A stretch of 64,000 nucleotides of DNA, taken from contig CALVUD010000002.1 of the NCBI GenBank assembly GCA_944363505.1, forward strand, positions 1 to 64,000, given 5' to 3'. This document shows positions 1-8,460 of the stretch, piece after piece. Under the pieces are notes generated by a model that searched no databases, was not told the origin of the DNA, and saw only the letters and a list, made by a program, of their open reading frames with translations. Origin of the DNA: an uncultured Clostridia bacterium (GTDB taxonomy: Bacteria > Bacillota > Clostridia > Christensenellales > DTU072). Every line of letters starts with the position of its first letter. Position 1 is the first letter of the stretch. The translations under genes were made by a program, and so were the position numbers.

Positions 1-101
1 ATGTATTTGGCATATTGCCATTAGCACTAGTGTAGTTCATCGCAATCTTTTCCCCTTCTCAAAATAATAGTTAGTTACTTGAAGTAAAGTATAGCATCTT
101 T

Positions 102-138
102 TGATATAATTTGCAAGAGCATAATTATTACAAAGGAG
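102..138 (+). promoter_or_regulatory. Extended -10 promoter and ribosome site of the integrase
   Basis: An extended -10 (TGATATAAT, 102-110) lies upstream of a strong ribosome site AAAGGAG (132-138) that sits 6 bases before the ATG at 145. The only -35-like hexamer, TTGAAG at 79-84, is 20 bases away, so the extended -10 probably carries recognition. Confidence 0.5.
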
Positions 139-144
139 AAAAAT

Positions 145-1077
145 ATGAACCACATCAGTAAATTTATTATGAAATCAAAAGCAACAAAAAATCTTTCAGA
201 AAATACTCTTTATGCATACGCCTCTGACTTAAGAGAGTTTGTCAATCATTATTCGATCTCGGATTTTTATTCATTAAACGAAACTAGCATCCTAAACTAT
301 ATTTCTTATTTAAAAAATCGTAATTTGAAAGACTCCACAATAAAACGTAAAATCGTTTCCCTTAAAATTTTTTGCGAATATTTGAGTAGCGAAAAAATAA
401 TAGATTCAAATCCATTTAAACAAACAAGATTTGTCTTTAAAACAGAAAAACTACTTCCGAAAACCTTATCAGTTCAAGAAATTTCCCGTCTGTTGTCCAT
501 CCTCTATGTTGAAAAAAATATCTCCAAAACTAATTTTGCAAAATTCCAAGCCACAAGAGATACTTGTTTGATTGATATTTTAATAAGTACTGGGATTCGT
601 ATAGGAGAAGCTGCGGCGATAGATTTGTCAGATATAATCTATAATGAACATGCACTACTGATACATGGTAAAGGCAAAAAGCAACGTCTTCTTTTTATAT
701 CTAGTCAAGAAACTTGGAATAATTTGAAAGATTGGATAAAAATACGTAACTCATTTAACATAAAGAACAACTCTCTTTTTATCAATAGACAATTCAATCC
801 GCTTTCTATTTACAGTATAGAAAACATATTTACAAAATATAAAAAACTCGCAAAGATAAATGACCTTTCAACACCACATTACTTACGACATACTTTCGCT
901 ACGAATTTATTATGTAACGGTGCGGATCTTCGATCTGTACAGGAGCTCCTCGGTCACTCAAATATTTCTACTACGGAGATTTACACCGAAATTACTTTGA
1001 AAAGAAAAAAACAAGTTTTAAGCAAATACAATTACAGAAACAAAATTTCCCACTTTAATCCTAAAACGGATTGTTAG
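145..1077 (+). CDS. Tyrosine recombinase (XerC/XerD-type integrase)
   Basis: A 310-residue site-specific recombinase. Residues 1-95 form the SAM-like N-terminal DNA-binding domain and 105-300 the catalytic domain. The catalytic set is visible: R152 (TGIRIGE), a lysine in GKGKKQR near 177, H245 and R248 (HYLRHTFAT), H271 (LLGHSN) and the nucleophile Y280 (TTEIYTE). Length and architecture match Xer/phage-type integrases. The gene is AT-rich, unlike the chromosome beyond 6.8 kb, and lies at the outer side of a tRNA-Leu-adjacent island, so it is more likely the element integrase than the housekeeping Xer. The start is fixed by AAAGGAG. Whether it still acts on this island is not visible. Confidence 0.92.
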   Translation: MNHISKFIMKSKATKNLSENTLYAYASDLREFVNHYSISDFYSLNETSILNYISYLKNRNLKDSTIKRKIVSLKIFCEYLSSEKIIDSNPFKQTRFVFKTEKLLPKTLSVQEISRLLSILYVEKNISKTNFAKFQATRDTCLIDILISTGIRIGEAAAIDLSDIIYNEHALLIHGKGKKQRLLFISSQETWNNLKDWIKIRNSFNIKNNSLFINRQFNPLSIYSIENIFTKYKKLAKINDLSTPHYLRHTFATNLLCNGADLRSVQELLGHSNISTTEIYTEITLKRKKQVLSKYNYRNKISHFNPKTDC

Positions 1078-1675
1078 ACATTTTATTCATCTCTCAGATA
1101 TATTTTCTTTATTGATTTAAAGCTAACGACAGCGCGTCTGTTTAAAAAACACAAATGTCGTTAGCTTGCTATTATAATTATATTTCTGCTTTATACTGTT
1201 TCGTTATCGTGTTTTTTGATCGCTCACAACGACTGAAATTTATAACTTTGCCAATAAGATTGATTTTTCCGAGATTGGCTCGGCAAAGAGCTCTCTTTAG
1301 TTTTCGTACTTCCCGTTAGAGATTTTTTTACAAGTAATTCCAAATTCAATACCTCCGAAATTTTCTGCCGTTTCCGGCAAAGAGCGGAGGTGCGTAAGAC
1401 GATAAAAATCTATATCTTTCAAGTACAATCTGCAAAAGTCAACGGAACAAAAACAAAATCGTTGTGTTTAATTTCCACACCTTCAATATATAGAAAAGCC
1501 GAGCAAGGATAGCTCCTTACCCGGCTTTAATGTTTTATTATCCTGTTATACTACAACGATATTGCGACCGTTGACTTCTGCTAGGACTATGCTACCCTAG
1601 CAAGACGGAAACGGCAAATTTCTAATGGGTCATCTATAAAGCGCTAATATTTCCACAAAATGACATTTAAGACTC
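1078..1675. other. 598-bp gene-free region with several inverted repeats
   Basis: No convincing gene. It contains a perfect 12-bp inverted repeat (1120-1131 and 1156-1167) 40 bases after the integrase stop, a terminator-like hairpin (1495-1528), a 7-bp inverted repeat TGCTAGG/CCTAGCA (1579-1585 and 1596-1602), and GCCGTTTCC at 1367-1375 matched in reverse by GGAAACGGC at 1607-1615. Such a cluster beside an integrase could include its attachment or arm-binding sites, but that is inference. Confidence 0.4.
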
Positions 1676-3865
1676 TTATGCAAGTATGGATACTTCACCA
1701 TATAAATTAATTAGCGAAATAATTGACATATCTATCAAAGGCTCAAACATAAAAGAATTTATATGTATGTTTTCTGATGACATTAGAAGAACCTTATTTA
1801 ATGTAGAAATCGTTTGCCACTTATCAGCAAATTTGTTTTTATACATTTCTATTAACTTTCCAGTTTGGTTTCCGTTTATGGTAGGCAAAGTTTCTTTTCC
1901 ACCGTCTGTTAATACATCGATCAAATAACGTTCTGCGAGCAATCTAATTGCTAATGAAATTATAATTTTTCCTGTTAAATCTATTGCTTCTCTGTTGTTT
2001 TCTTGTGAAATATCTTTAGCCAACTTTAATATCATTTTATAAACGGATGTATCCTCTTTATCTTTAGCAAAATTTAGTGGTGTATCCATTCTTAATTCCT
2101 CGTTATATATTTTTTCTAAGTCTTTTAATTTTATATTTTTAGTATTTTCTTTCTCGTACAGTAATGATGTCAACATTATAAAGTTATCGCAGCCACTTCC
2201 TTCCGTATATTCAATTAAATTTCTAACAAAAGGTATAGCTGTTATTATAGATTTATCCTCATTATTTTTCATTCCTCTTTTTATTTCCTCGAATGGATTA
2301 TGAAAAATGTATTTGGGATTAACTATTTCGATTTTATGCTCTGCTCGTTGAACCATTTGCGGATGAATCTTATCACTTGCTCTACTTGCAACTGTTCTAT
2401 AAAAATCAAAATTATGGGTTAAAACAATAAAATGCAAGTTAGAATTATTCATCATTTCTTGTAAATACTCAATAATTGCATATTTATTTTTATAGTCAAA
2501 AGATTCAGCAATATCATCCGCAATAATTATGCACGATTTATTTGCCATCTTCAAAGCTTCTAAATCATAAATTATATTCAATAAATATAGCGCCCTTTTT
2601 TCTCCCTGACTTAAGACTTTTTCTAATTCTTTTCTTTGAACAATAACTTCTTCTTTGGTTTCGAAGTCAATATACTTAAATATAAACTCAGGCATTTTAT
2701 CGATAAAAGCGACGTCTTCTTTATTTGGAACTTCTATCGTAAATGGAGCTGTAAAGCGAGCTTTGAACACCTCCAAAACTTTATCCCATTCTGTTTTTTC
2801 TTCCTTAGCTTTTATTGTAATTTCTTCAATTGTCTTTTAACACTTATTGTATTCCATTAAAACCACATTTAATTCGTTTTGAGCCAATTGTAGTATTTTC
2901 ACCCAAACTTTTCTTTTGAAAATATTATAATTGGTCAATTGCGGAATTATTTCCTGATTATTTTCTATTGCAGCCCTAAATTTAATTAAAGACCTTTTTC
3001 CTAATGCCGAATTAATTTTGTCAAATTTCTTTTTCAATTTTTCATCAGAAAAAATCTTTTCTTTCTCAACTTTTATTGTAGAGTTCAAATCTTCAGCAGT
3101 TTTTATTTCTTTATCTATACCATGCAAAAATACAGTATGTTCAGCATCAAAAAAACCATTTGATGTTAAGTTGTCGGTTATGGTTTCGGCATTATTATGG
3201 CTAAATACACCTCTTTTAAAAATAGGAGATTTAGATAATAATTCATTATATCTTTTTTCATATTCTTCAATCTGCAATAGATTTTTAGGATCTGATACAA
3301 ACTTTTCTACGTCATTATTAAATATGTCGTAATATTTAATTTTAGAAAAATCAATTGAAAACGCATCTTCTTTTAATAATCCTTCATCAACTTGCTTAGC
3401 TAGCTTCTCTATTACGTTTATCGTAGTACATTCAAGAAAATCTGATAAATAAATCAAAGGATCATTTGTATCCTGTAATATGACTTTTAAACTATCAAAA
3501 AATGCATCTTTTGCCGCATTCAAACCTGTGACAACTTTATCGTATTGATTCCTTAATTCCTTATGAACCATAAGTTTAGCGCTGTTTGGGGAAATATACT
3601 CATCTTCATAGCTGTTAATAACAAAGATTTGCTCTTTATCAATATCAACATTGTCGACTTTGACTTCACAAAATGTTTTTCTTGCAAATATTTCATCCAC
3701 AGGCTTTTTGCTTGTTGATAAAGCTTTAAAAATTTTCGTAAAAGATGTTTTCATCATTCCGTTTGATGCATATATAAGATAATTGCTATGCTTGGAAAAA
3801 TCAAAAGAATACTCTAATTTTTTTATACCATAGCAATTCTCAAATTTAATATCTACTTTGTTCAT
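1676..3865 (-). pseudogene. ABC-type AAA ATPase (RloC/PrrC/OLD-like), interrupted by an in-frame TAA
   Basis: One continuous frame of 730 codons is broken by a single TAA at 2837-2839; sequence on both sides stays in the same frame and belongs to one protein. The N-terminal part has a P-loop variant ASNGMMKTS near residue 35, with Met where Gly is usual. After the stop come the ABC signature LSQGEK, a Walker B-like strand IIIADDIAESFD and the H-loop LTHNF, so a working ATPase would need both parts. This layout is typical of SMC/RloC-like defence or repair ATPases; the C-terminal 250 residues are not recognised. The second half has no ribosome site, only an in-frame TTG at 2776. Upstream are TTGACA (3922-3927) and a GAGGG ribosome site. 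Pseudogene, sequencing error or readthrough remain open. Confidence 0.75.
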
Positions 3866-3983
3866 ATTTTTTCCCTCTTTTTTTTATTATATATCAATTT
3901 GTTATTGAAATCGAGTATTAATGTCAAAATTTTAAGCAAATAGATACTATCTTCATTTAGATTAAATTTATAACTGGAACATT

Positions 3984-4050
3984 ATTCCAAAATAATCTCT
4001 TGCAAAAAATAATACGAACTTTGAATCTTCTTGGTTCGTATTATTCTGGT
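3984..4050 (-). repeat. Copy A of the tRNA-Leu terminator (direct repeat)
   Basis: 67 bp nearly identical to 6656-6725 (two substitutions and a 3-base indel). It contains a 12-bp inverted repeat (4008-4019 and 4034-4045) followed, in the minus direction, by a T-rich tract, so it can end transcription of the 4143-6555 gene pair. Together with copy B it brackets that pair exactly. Confidence 0.8.
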
Positions 4051-4142
4051 CTGTAAACAACGGGTTATTTCGATACACTTTCAAAATAGATTCAAATTAA
4101 TAGTTATGGGTTCAAAATTTATACAAATACGCCTGATTATTT

Positions 4143-4982
4143 TTACAGGTCAACAATACTCTCAATAGCTATTTTAAATTTATGTATTAGATTGTGTTTT
4201 TCTTCCTTTCTCTTTTCTAGAGTTGAAGTTTTATCTATATAATATGAAATTTGTCTTTTCAGCCCTAAATCAAAAGGCAATTGTTTTTCATCGCCGAACG
4301 CTTTATTCATTACCATTAAAACTCTCGAATCTGAAAGTGAACTCATCGCATATCCGAGTTCAAACATAATATTCGAATTTACAATATACTTAGATTTAGT
4401 TGTAAGAGTATCAATAATTGATACATCCGACACTATCAAGGTTGCATTATCTATTTTTTCCAAAATACTATTCACAATGTCTGGAGAGCCAGTTCGATTA
4501 GCAGTATCTTTATCTAAAACCAAGTTAATATGCTTTTCTTCATTTATTTGTTTTATTGCCTTTTCTAGAGCGTCCTCTATGAAGTTTCTGTTAAACTTAT
4601 TGTCAATATCGCTTTGCCACGAGAAAAAAACCGTATATAAAGACTGTTGATTAATCTGCTTTTCCATTAGTTGGATTAGATTACTTATATCCAAAAGAAT
4701 TTGTGCACAACTTCTATGAGTTCCATTTCCTGAATATTTACTATCACCGTAACATGAAATACACTTTAAAAAATCAATCAATGTTCTCGTTTGTGAAAGT
4801 TCCTCAATGGGTATAAGCTCAATAAAATCAGATTTTAGATTAAAGCTGTTTTCATAAAATAAATCTGGTATCGCATCACGTACTTTATGCACATATTGAC
4901 TCAAATTGTTTGGTTTTGCTAAATATTCTTTGGCTAATTCAAGTAAATCTATTTGTTTACGATATAGTACTCTTTTTTTCAT
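4143..4982 (-). CDS. TIR-like / deoxyribosyltransferase-fold protein (putative defence effector)
   Basis: 279 residues. Residues 1-110 are an unrecognised helical domain. Residues 116-245 resemble the TIR-like fold seen in prokaryotic defence proteins: strand VFFSWQSD (118-125), GSPDIVNSILEKI, a following VSDVS strand, and NIMFELGYA with E208, the position of the catalytic glutamate in related NAD-cleaving proteins. An NADase or nucleotide-binding role is an inference. The ATG at 4982 is chosen over one at 5003 because AGGAG lies 7 bases before it. The gene overlaps the end of the DUF2971-GIY-YIG gene by 26 bases, so the two are probably co-translated. The copy A terminator follows. AT-rich, accessory. 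Confidence 0.7.
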   Translation of the reverse strand: MKKRVLYRKQIDLLELAKEYLAKPNNLSQYVHKVRDAIPDLFYENSFNLKSDFIELIPIEELSQTRTLIDFLKCISCYGDSKYSGNGTHRSCAQILLDISNLIQLMEKQINQQSLYTVFFSWQSDIDNKFNRNFIEDALEKAIKQINEEKHINLVLDKDTANRTGSPDIVNSILEKIDNATLIVSDVSIIDTLTTKSKYIVNSNIMFELGYAMSSLSDSRVLMVMNKAFGDEKQLPFDLGLKRQISYYIDKTSTLEKRKEEKHNLIHKFKIAIESIVDL

Positions 4983-6555
4983 TATTTTTCTCCTGCATTT
5001 CAAATTTTTTATATAATGAACTTATAATATCTTCACTTAAATTTTTATCGTTGTATTTTGGACAATGTTTTTGTATGGCTAATCTTTCCAATAATTCTAT
5101 TTCAAAATCATTAAAATTATCAAATCTATGGAATTTGCACTTAACAATTTCATTATACCACTTTTGTTTTATATGTGCCCCACTTCCATGCCCCTTCATT
5201 CTAGAATAGAAACTTGTTTGATTTCCACTTCCCACTTTTCCAATATAAATTATTTCATCATTTTTATCATATAAATAATAAAGTCCGAGCTTAAAATTAG
5301 TTTTTGTTCCATGTGATTGAGAATCAACTTTTTGTTTATCTATATCGATTTCTGCATCAACTAGTTCATCTATTTTATTTTGTAACTCTGCTTTTTTATC
5401 TTTCTCCATTTTTTCTTCTAATCCTCTCTTATATTGATAACAATCTTCGCATTTTATTTCGCAATCCTGCATCTCAAAATAATTCTGACTTCTTTTTACC
5501 CCAACATAAGGAATTTGCTTTTCTTTACATATGTCAATGATCTTTTTTCTTTCATTGGAATTCATCCTATTACCGAGATAAACCTTTGTAATCGGGAAAA
5601 ACTTTACATTTAAATCTTTCGGGGCATCACTTTTAATAGGCAATAACAACCTCCATTCGTTTTGATAAGCCCAATCTATGCTCTTCCTTAAAGCGCCATT
5701 GAAATAAAGATTCCACACATATTCATTCGTTATTTCCGTATCTTCTTGAACAGCTATTAATCTTGTAAGATTCGCTCTTACTTTACTATAAATAACAGGG
5801 AATAAATTGTAAAAAATCTCTTTATAATTTCCGTTTTCAGGCAAAACTGTATATTCAAGACAAAACCCTTTGTGGAAGTCGGCATACGTTCCTCCCCACA
5901 TTAACTGAGAATATGGCGTTATTGCAAAGCAGGTAGTCCTAAATGTTTCCTTAATATTTTCAGTTTTATATTTAAATTCCTCTTGTAGTAATTTAGGGAT
6001 TATTTGTCCTAAATCATTATTCCTTTGTAATTCTGTATGCAATTTTCCGATGAATAACTTGTTTGATAGACATTCCAAATCATTTGCCGGCTCTTTTCTA
6101 AAAATATGATCAAAATTACTAAATTCATTGTAGGACTCTAATAAATAACTAATAAATAAATTACCAATTTCACCTACCGTTTTCAAGCCTTCCGTTGATA
6201 AATTACAGCGCCTACAATACTCAATCAGTCTTAGTTTTTCATATTCCAAATAATCAACACTTATTTCGGAATCATAAACATCATCAAATTTAGTTGGCTT
6301 TTGCATATAAACTGTATTGTTCAATAAAGCTTGTATAGAATAATTTACTTTATCACCATTAACTATCTCTTCTTTGTTACTAAAATACTTATAGAGTTTT
6401 AACGGCATGTTCAAATGACATCTTACTGAAAATTCATGTAACCCAAGTTTTTCTACTTCTTCCAGTTTTGATATCTGATTGTTTACAATACAAGTACTAT
6501 TAAATAATTCATTTTTTATACAACATAAATTATTTATCAGTTCATTAATTTCCAT
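4957..6555 (-). CDS. DUF2971 domain fused to a GIY-YIG nuclease domain
   Basis: 532 residues in three parts. Residues about 50-330 match DUF2971: LYKYFS near the start, KPTKFDDVYDSE, and MWGGTYADFHKGFCLEY (219-235). A CxxxCxxC-type patch (365-372) and a charged helix (377-405) follow. Residues 424-505 form a GIY-YIG domain with GLYYLY (424-429), YIG (438-440), the expected arginine R452 and the metal-binding glutamate E490 before PKYN. The predicted activity is DNA or RNA cleavage; DUF2971 probably senses or binds, which is inference. It is the first gene of a two-gene unit with a TIR-like partner. A consensus promoter lies 29 bases upstream. This fusion is not one I recognise as a named system. 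Confidence 0.75.
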   Translation of the reverse strand: MEINELINNLCCIKNELFNSTCIVNNQISKLEEVEKLGLHEFSVRCHLNMPLKLYKYFSNKEEIVNGDKVNYSIQALLNNTVYMQKPTKFDDVYDSEISVDYLEYEKLRLIEYCRRCNLSTEGLKTVGEIGNLFISYLLESYNEFSNFDHIFRKEPANDLECLSNKLFIGKLHTELQRNNDLGQIIPKLLQEEFKYKTENIKETFRTTCFAITPYSQLMWGGTYADFHKGFCLEYTVLPENGNYKEIFYNLFPVIYSKVRANLTRLIAVQEDTEITNEYVWNLYFNGALRKSIDWAYQNEWRLLLPIKSDAPKDLNVKFFPITKVYLGNRMNSNERKKIIDICKEKQIPYVGVKRSQNYFEMQDCEIKCEDCYQYKRGLEEKMEKDKKAELQNKIDELVDAEIDIDKQKVDSQSHGTKTNFKLGLYYLYDKNDEIIYIGKVGSGNQTSFYSRMKGHGSGAHIKQKWYNEIVKCKFHRFDNFNDFEIELLERLAIQKHCPKYNDKNLSEDIISSLYKKFEMQEKNNEKKSTIS

Positions 6556-6583
6556 TTCCCACCTTCTACAAATTCCTAATACG

Positions 6584-6612
6584 ATTATAAGGTTATTTTA
6601 TACTCATGTCAA
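6584..6612 (-). promoter_or_regulatory. Consensus sigma-A promoter of the DUF2971-GIY-YIG unit
   Basis: TTGACA (6607-6612 on the minus strand), a 17-bp spacer and TATAAT (6584-6589): a perfect consensus. Transcription should start near 6577, giving a leader of about 22 bases. It implies strong expression without an obvious operator. Confidence 0.85.
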
Positions 6613-6655
6613 CATTGAAAATGGCAATATGAAATATTGTTACAAACTTAAAATA

Positions 6656-6725
6656 ATTCCAAAATAATCTCTTGCAAAAAATAATACGAACCTTGAATCT
6701 TCTTCTTGGTTCGTATTATTCCGGT
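6656..6725 (-). terminator. Copy B of the repeat: rho-independent terminator of tRNA-Leu(CAG)
   Basis: A 13-bp inverted repeat (6680-6692 and 6708-6720) followed on the minus strand by TTTTTTGCAA, directly after the tRNA CCA end. It is repeated almost exactly at 3984-4050. Confidence 0.85.
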
Positions 6726-6726
6726 T

Positions 6727-6813
6727 TGGTGCGGATGACAGGACTTGAACCTGCACAACCTTGCGATCACAAGATCCTGAATCTTGCGCGTCTGCCAATT
6801 CCGCCACATCCGC
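6727..6813 (-). tRNA. tRNA-Leu (anticodon CAG)
   Basis: 87 bases with encoded CCA. The 7-bp acceptor stem GCGGATG/CATCCGC, the anticodon stem CAAGA/TCTTG with loop TTCAGGA (anticodon CAG), a long variable arm and the T arm GGTTCAAGTCC are visible. The accessory island starts immediately after its terminator. Confidence 0.95.
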
Positions 6814-6824
6814 AATTCCTGATT

Positions 6825-6854
6825 ATTTTAGTATAATACAGACTAGCCTGTCAA
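6825..6854 (-). promoter_or_regulatory. Promoter of tRNA-Leu(CAG)
   Basis: TTGACA (6849-6854), an 18-bp spacer and TAAAAT (6825-6830), ending 12 bases before the mature tRNA 5' end. Confidence 0.6.
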
Positions 6855-6891
6855 GGGTTTTTCAGCGAATAAATTATTTTCGGGCGTATAT

Positions 6892-8460
6892 TTATCGGGA
6901 AAGAACGTCCTTGGCTACGATAGATTTTATATATGGCAAATACGACTTGTATCCCGCCATGTAATTATCGAACCCCTTGCTCCCCTCTTCGGTCGGATAA
7001 GCAACCGAAGGAATAAAGTTCGCGGCAAAAATTTTGTCGGTAAGGAAATCTCCGAGGGATGATCCTGAGTACTTTGCCGCGTAAAGCGCGAGAAGCGCCA
7101 TTCCCCACGCGCCGCCTTCACCCGCCCCGGGGTATGCGTAGACCGGAATTTTAAGTGCGTCGGAAGCTATCTGCAACCCTGTTTCGGATTTAAAATATCC
7201 GCCGTGAGCCGTCATGCGCGAGCATTTGACCCTCAATGTGTCCAACAGTTCGTGCCCGATACGGAGTACCGCAAAAACGGAATAAAGTTTTGAGCGAAGC
7301 ACGTTTTTAAGCTTCAATTCGGTATCGGGAGGTCTGACCGAAACGGGTTTCCCCCTGACCGTACCCAGAATGCTTTCGCCCGAAAGCAATCCGTACTCGA
7401 CAATCCCGCCGACGTCGGCGTCCGCATCCTTTGCGGCGGCGAGCAAGCGCGAATAAAGCTCGTCTTTGTCCGTACCGACGCCGAAAAGGCTTAACGATTC
7501 CCTGATCATTCCGACAAAGTCGTCGAAATCACCCGTTCCGTTATTACAATGCACCATGGCGACGGGCAAGCCCTCGGGCGTGGACACAAAGTCTATTTCT
7601 CGGTGAATACCGCCGATAGGTTTATCAAGAACGGTCATCGAAAACACGCTGGTACCCGCAGAAACGTTTCCCGTACCCGCTTTTACGGCGTTTGCTGCTA
7701 CCATTCCCGTGGCGGCGTCGCCTTCGGGCGCGCATAGCGGCACACCCGCTTTAAATTCGCCAGTCGGGTCGAGGAGTTCGGCGCCCTCCTCGGTCAAAGT
7801 GCCCGCGAAAACGCCCGCTTCGGAAATACTCGGAAACACCTCCGTCGTTTTAAAAGAGTACCCGAATCTGTTTATCAGATTGTCGAAAAGAAAGGCTTTT
7901 TCTGCGTCGTAAGCAAAACCGTCGACGGGGAATATACCGCTGGCTTCGCATACCCCGACAACGTGCTTTCCCGTCAGAAGACAATGTACCCATCCCGCCA
8001 AAGTGGTAACTTTGTGAAGTTTTTCAAGATGTTTTGCGCGCTTTTTTATCATTCTGTATAGATGCGCCACGCTCCAGCGTTCGGGCACGTTAAAGCGGAA
8101 AAGTCTCGTCAGTTCCTCGGCTTCGCTTCCCGTAACCGTATTCCGCCACGTTAAAAACTTCGACAGCATCTTTCCATGTTCGTCGACGGCAAGATACCCG
8201 TGCATCATGGCGGAGATCCCCATTGCGGATGCCGAAACCAGCTTTTCTCCGTATTTATGTGAGTAATCGCGCTTCAGCGCCGCAAAAGATCGCGCTATCC
8301 CCTGTTTAATATCGCTTTCGGTATAAGTCCATTCGCCGTCAGTAAGGCGGTTTTCCCATTCGGAAACGCCCTTTGCCAAAACGTTGCCGCAAAAATCGAC
8401 GGCAACGGATTTGATACGAGTGGAACCTAATTCTATTCCGATAAAAACTTCTCTGTTCAT
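6892..8460 (-). CDS. FGGY-family carbohydrate kinase (xylulokinase-like)
   Basis: 522 residues of the ASKHA sugar kinase fold. The phosphate-1 motif GIELGSTRIKS is at residues 6-16, a central glycine-rich GNVSAGTSVFSM resembles phosphate-2, and the C-terminal TAHGGYFKSETG and YPGAGEGGAWGMA regions are typical of FGGY kinases. It should phosphorylate a sugar in the cytoplasm; the exact substrate is not readable. The ATG at 8460 overlaps the GH31 stop as ATGA, which fixes the start and implies translational coupling. Together they suggest that the sugar released by the glycosidase is phosphorylated here, with D-xylulose or a related ketose as an inference. Confidence 0.85.
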   Translation of the reverse strand: MNREVFIGIELGSTRIKSVAVDFCGNVLAKGVSEWENRLTDGEWTYTESDIKQGIARSFAALKRDYSHKYGEKLVSASAMGISAMMHGYLAVDEHGKMLSKFLTWRNTVTGSEAEELTRLFRFNVPERWSVAHLYRMIKKRAKHLEKLHKVTTLAGWVHCLLTGKHVVGVCEASGIFPVDGFAYDAEKAFLFDNLINRFGYSFKTTEVFPSISEAGVFAGTLTEEGAELLDPTGEFKAGVPLCAPEGDAATGMVAANAVKAGTGNVSAGTSVFSMTVLDKPIGGIHREIDFVSTPEGLPVAMVHCNNGTGDFDDFVGMIRESLSLFGVGTDKDELYSRLLAAAKDADADVGGIVEYGLLSGESILGTVRGKPVSVRPPDTELKLKNVLRSKLYSVFAVLRIGHELLDTLRVKCSRMTAHGGYFKSETGLQIASDALKIPVYAYPGAGEGGAWGMALLALYAAKYSGSSLGDFLTDKIFAANFIPSVAYPTEEGSKGFDNYMAGYKSYLPYIKSIVAKDVLSR

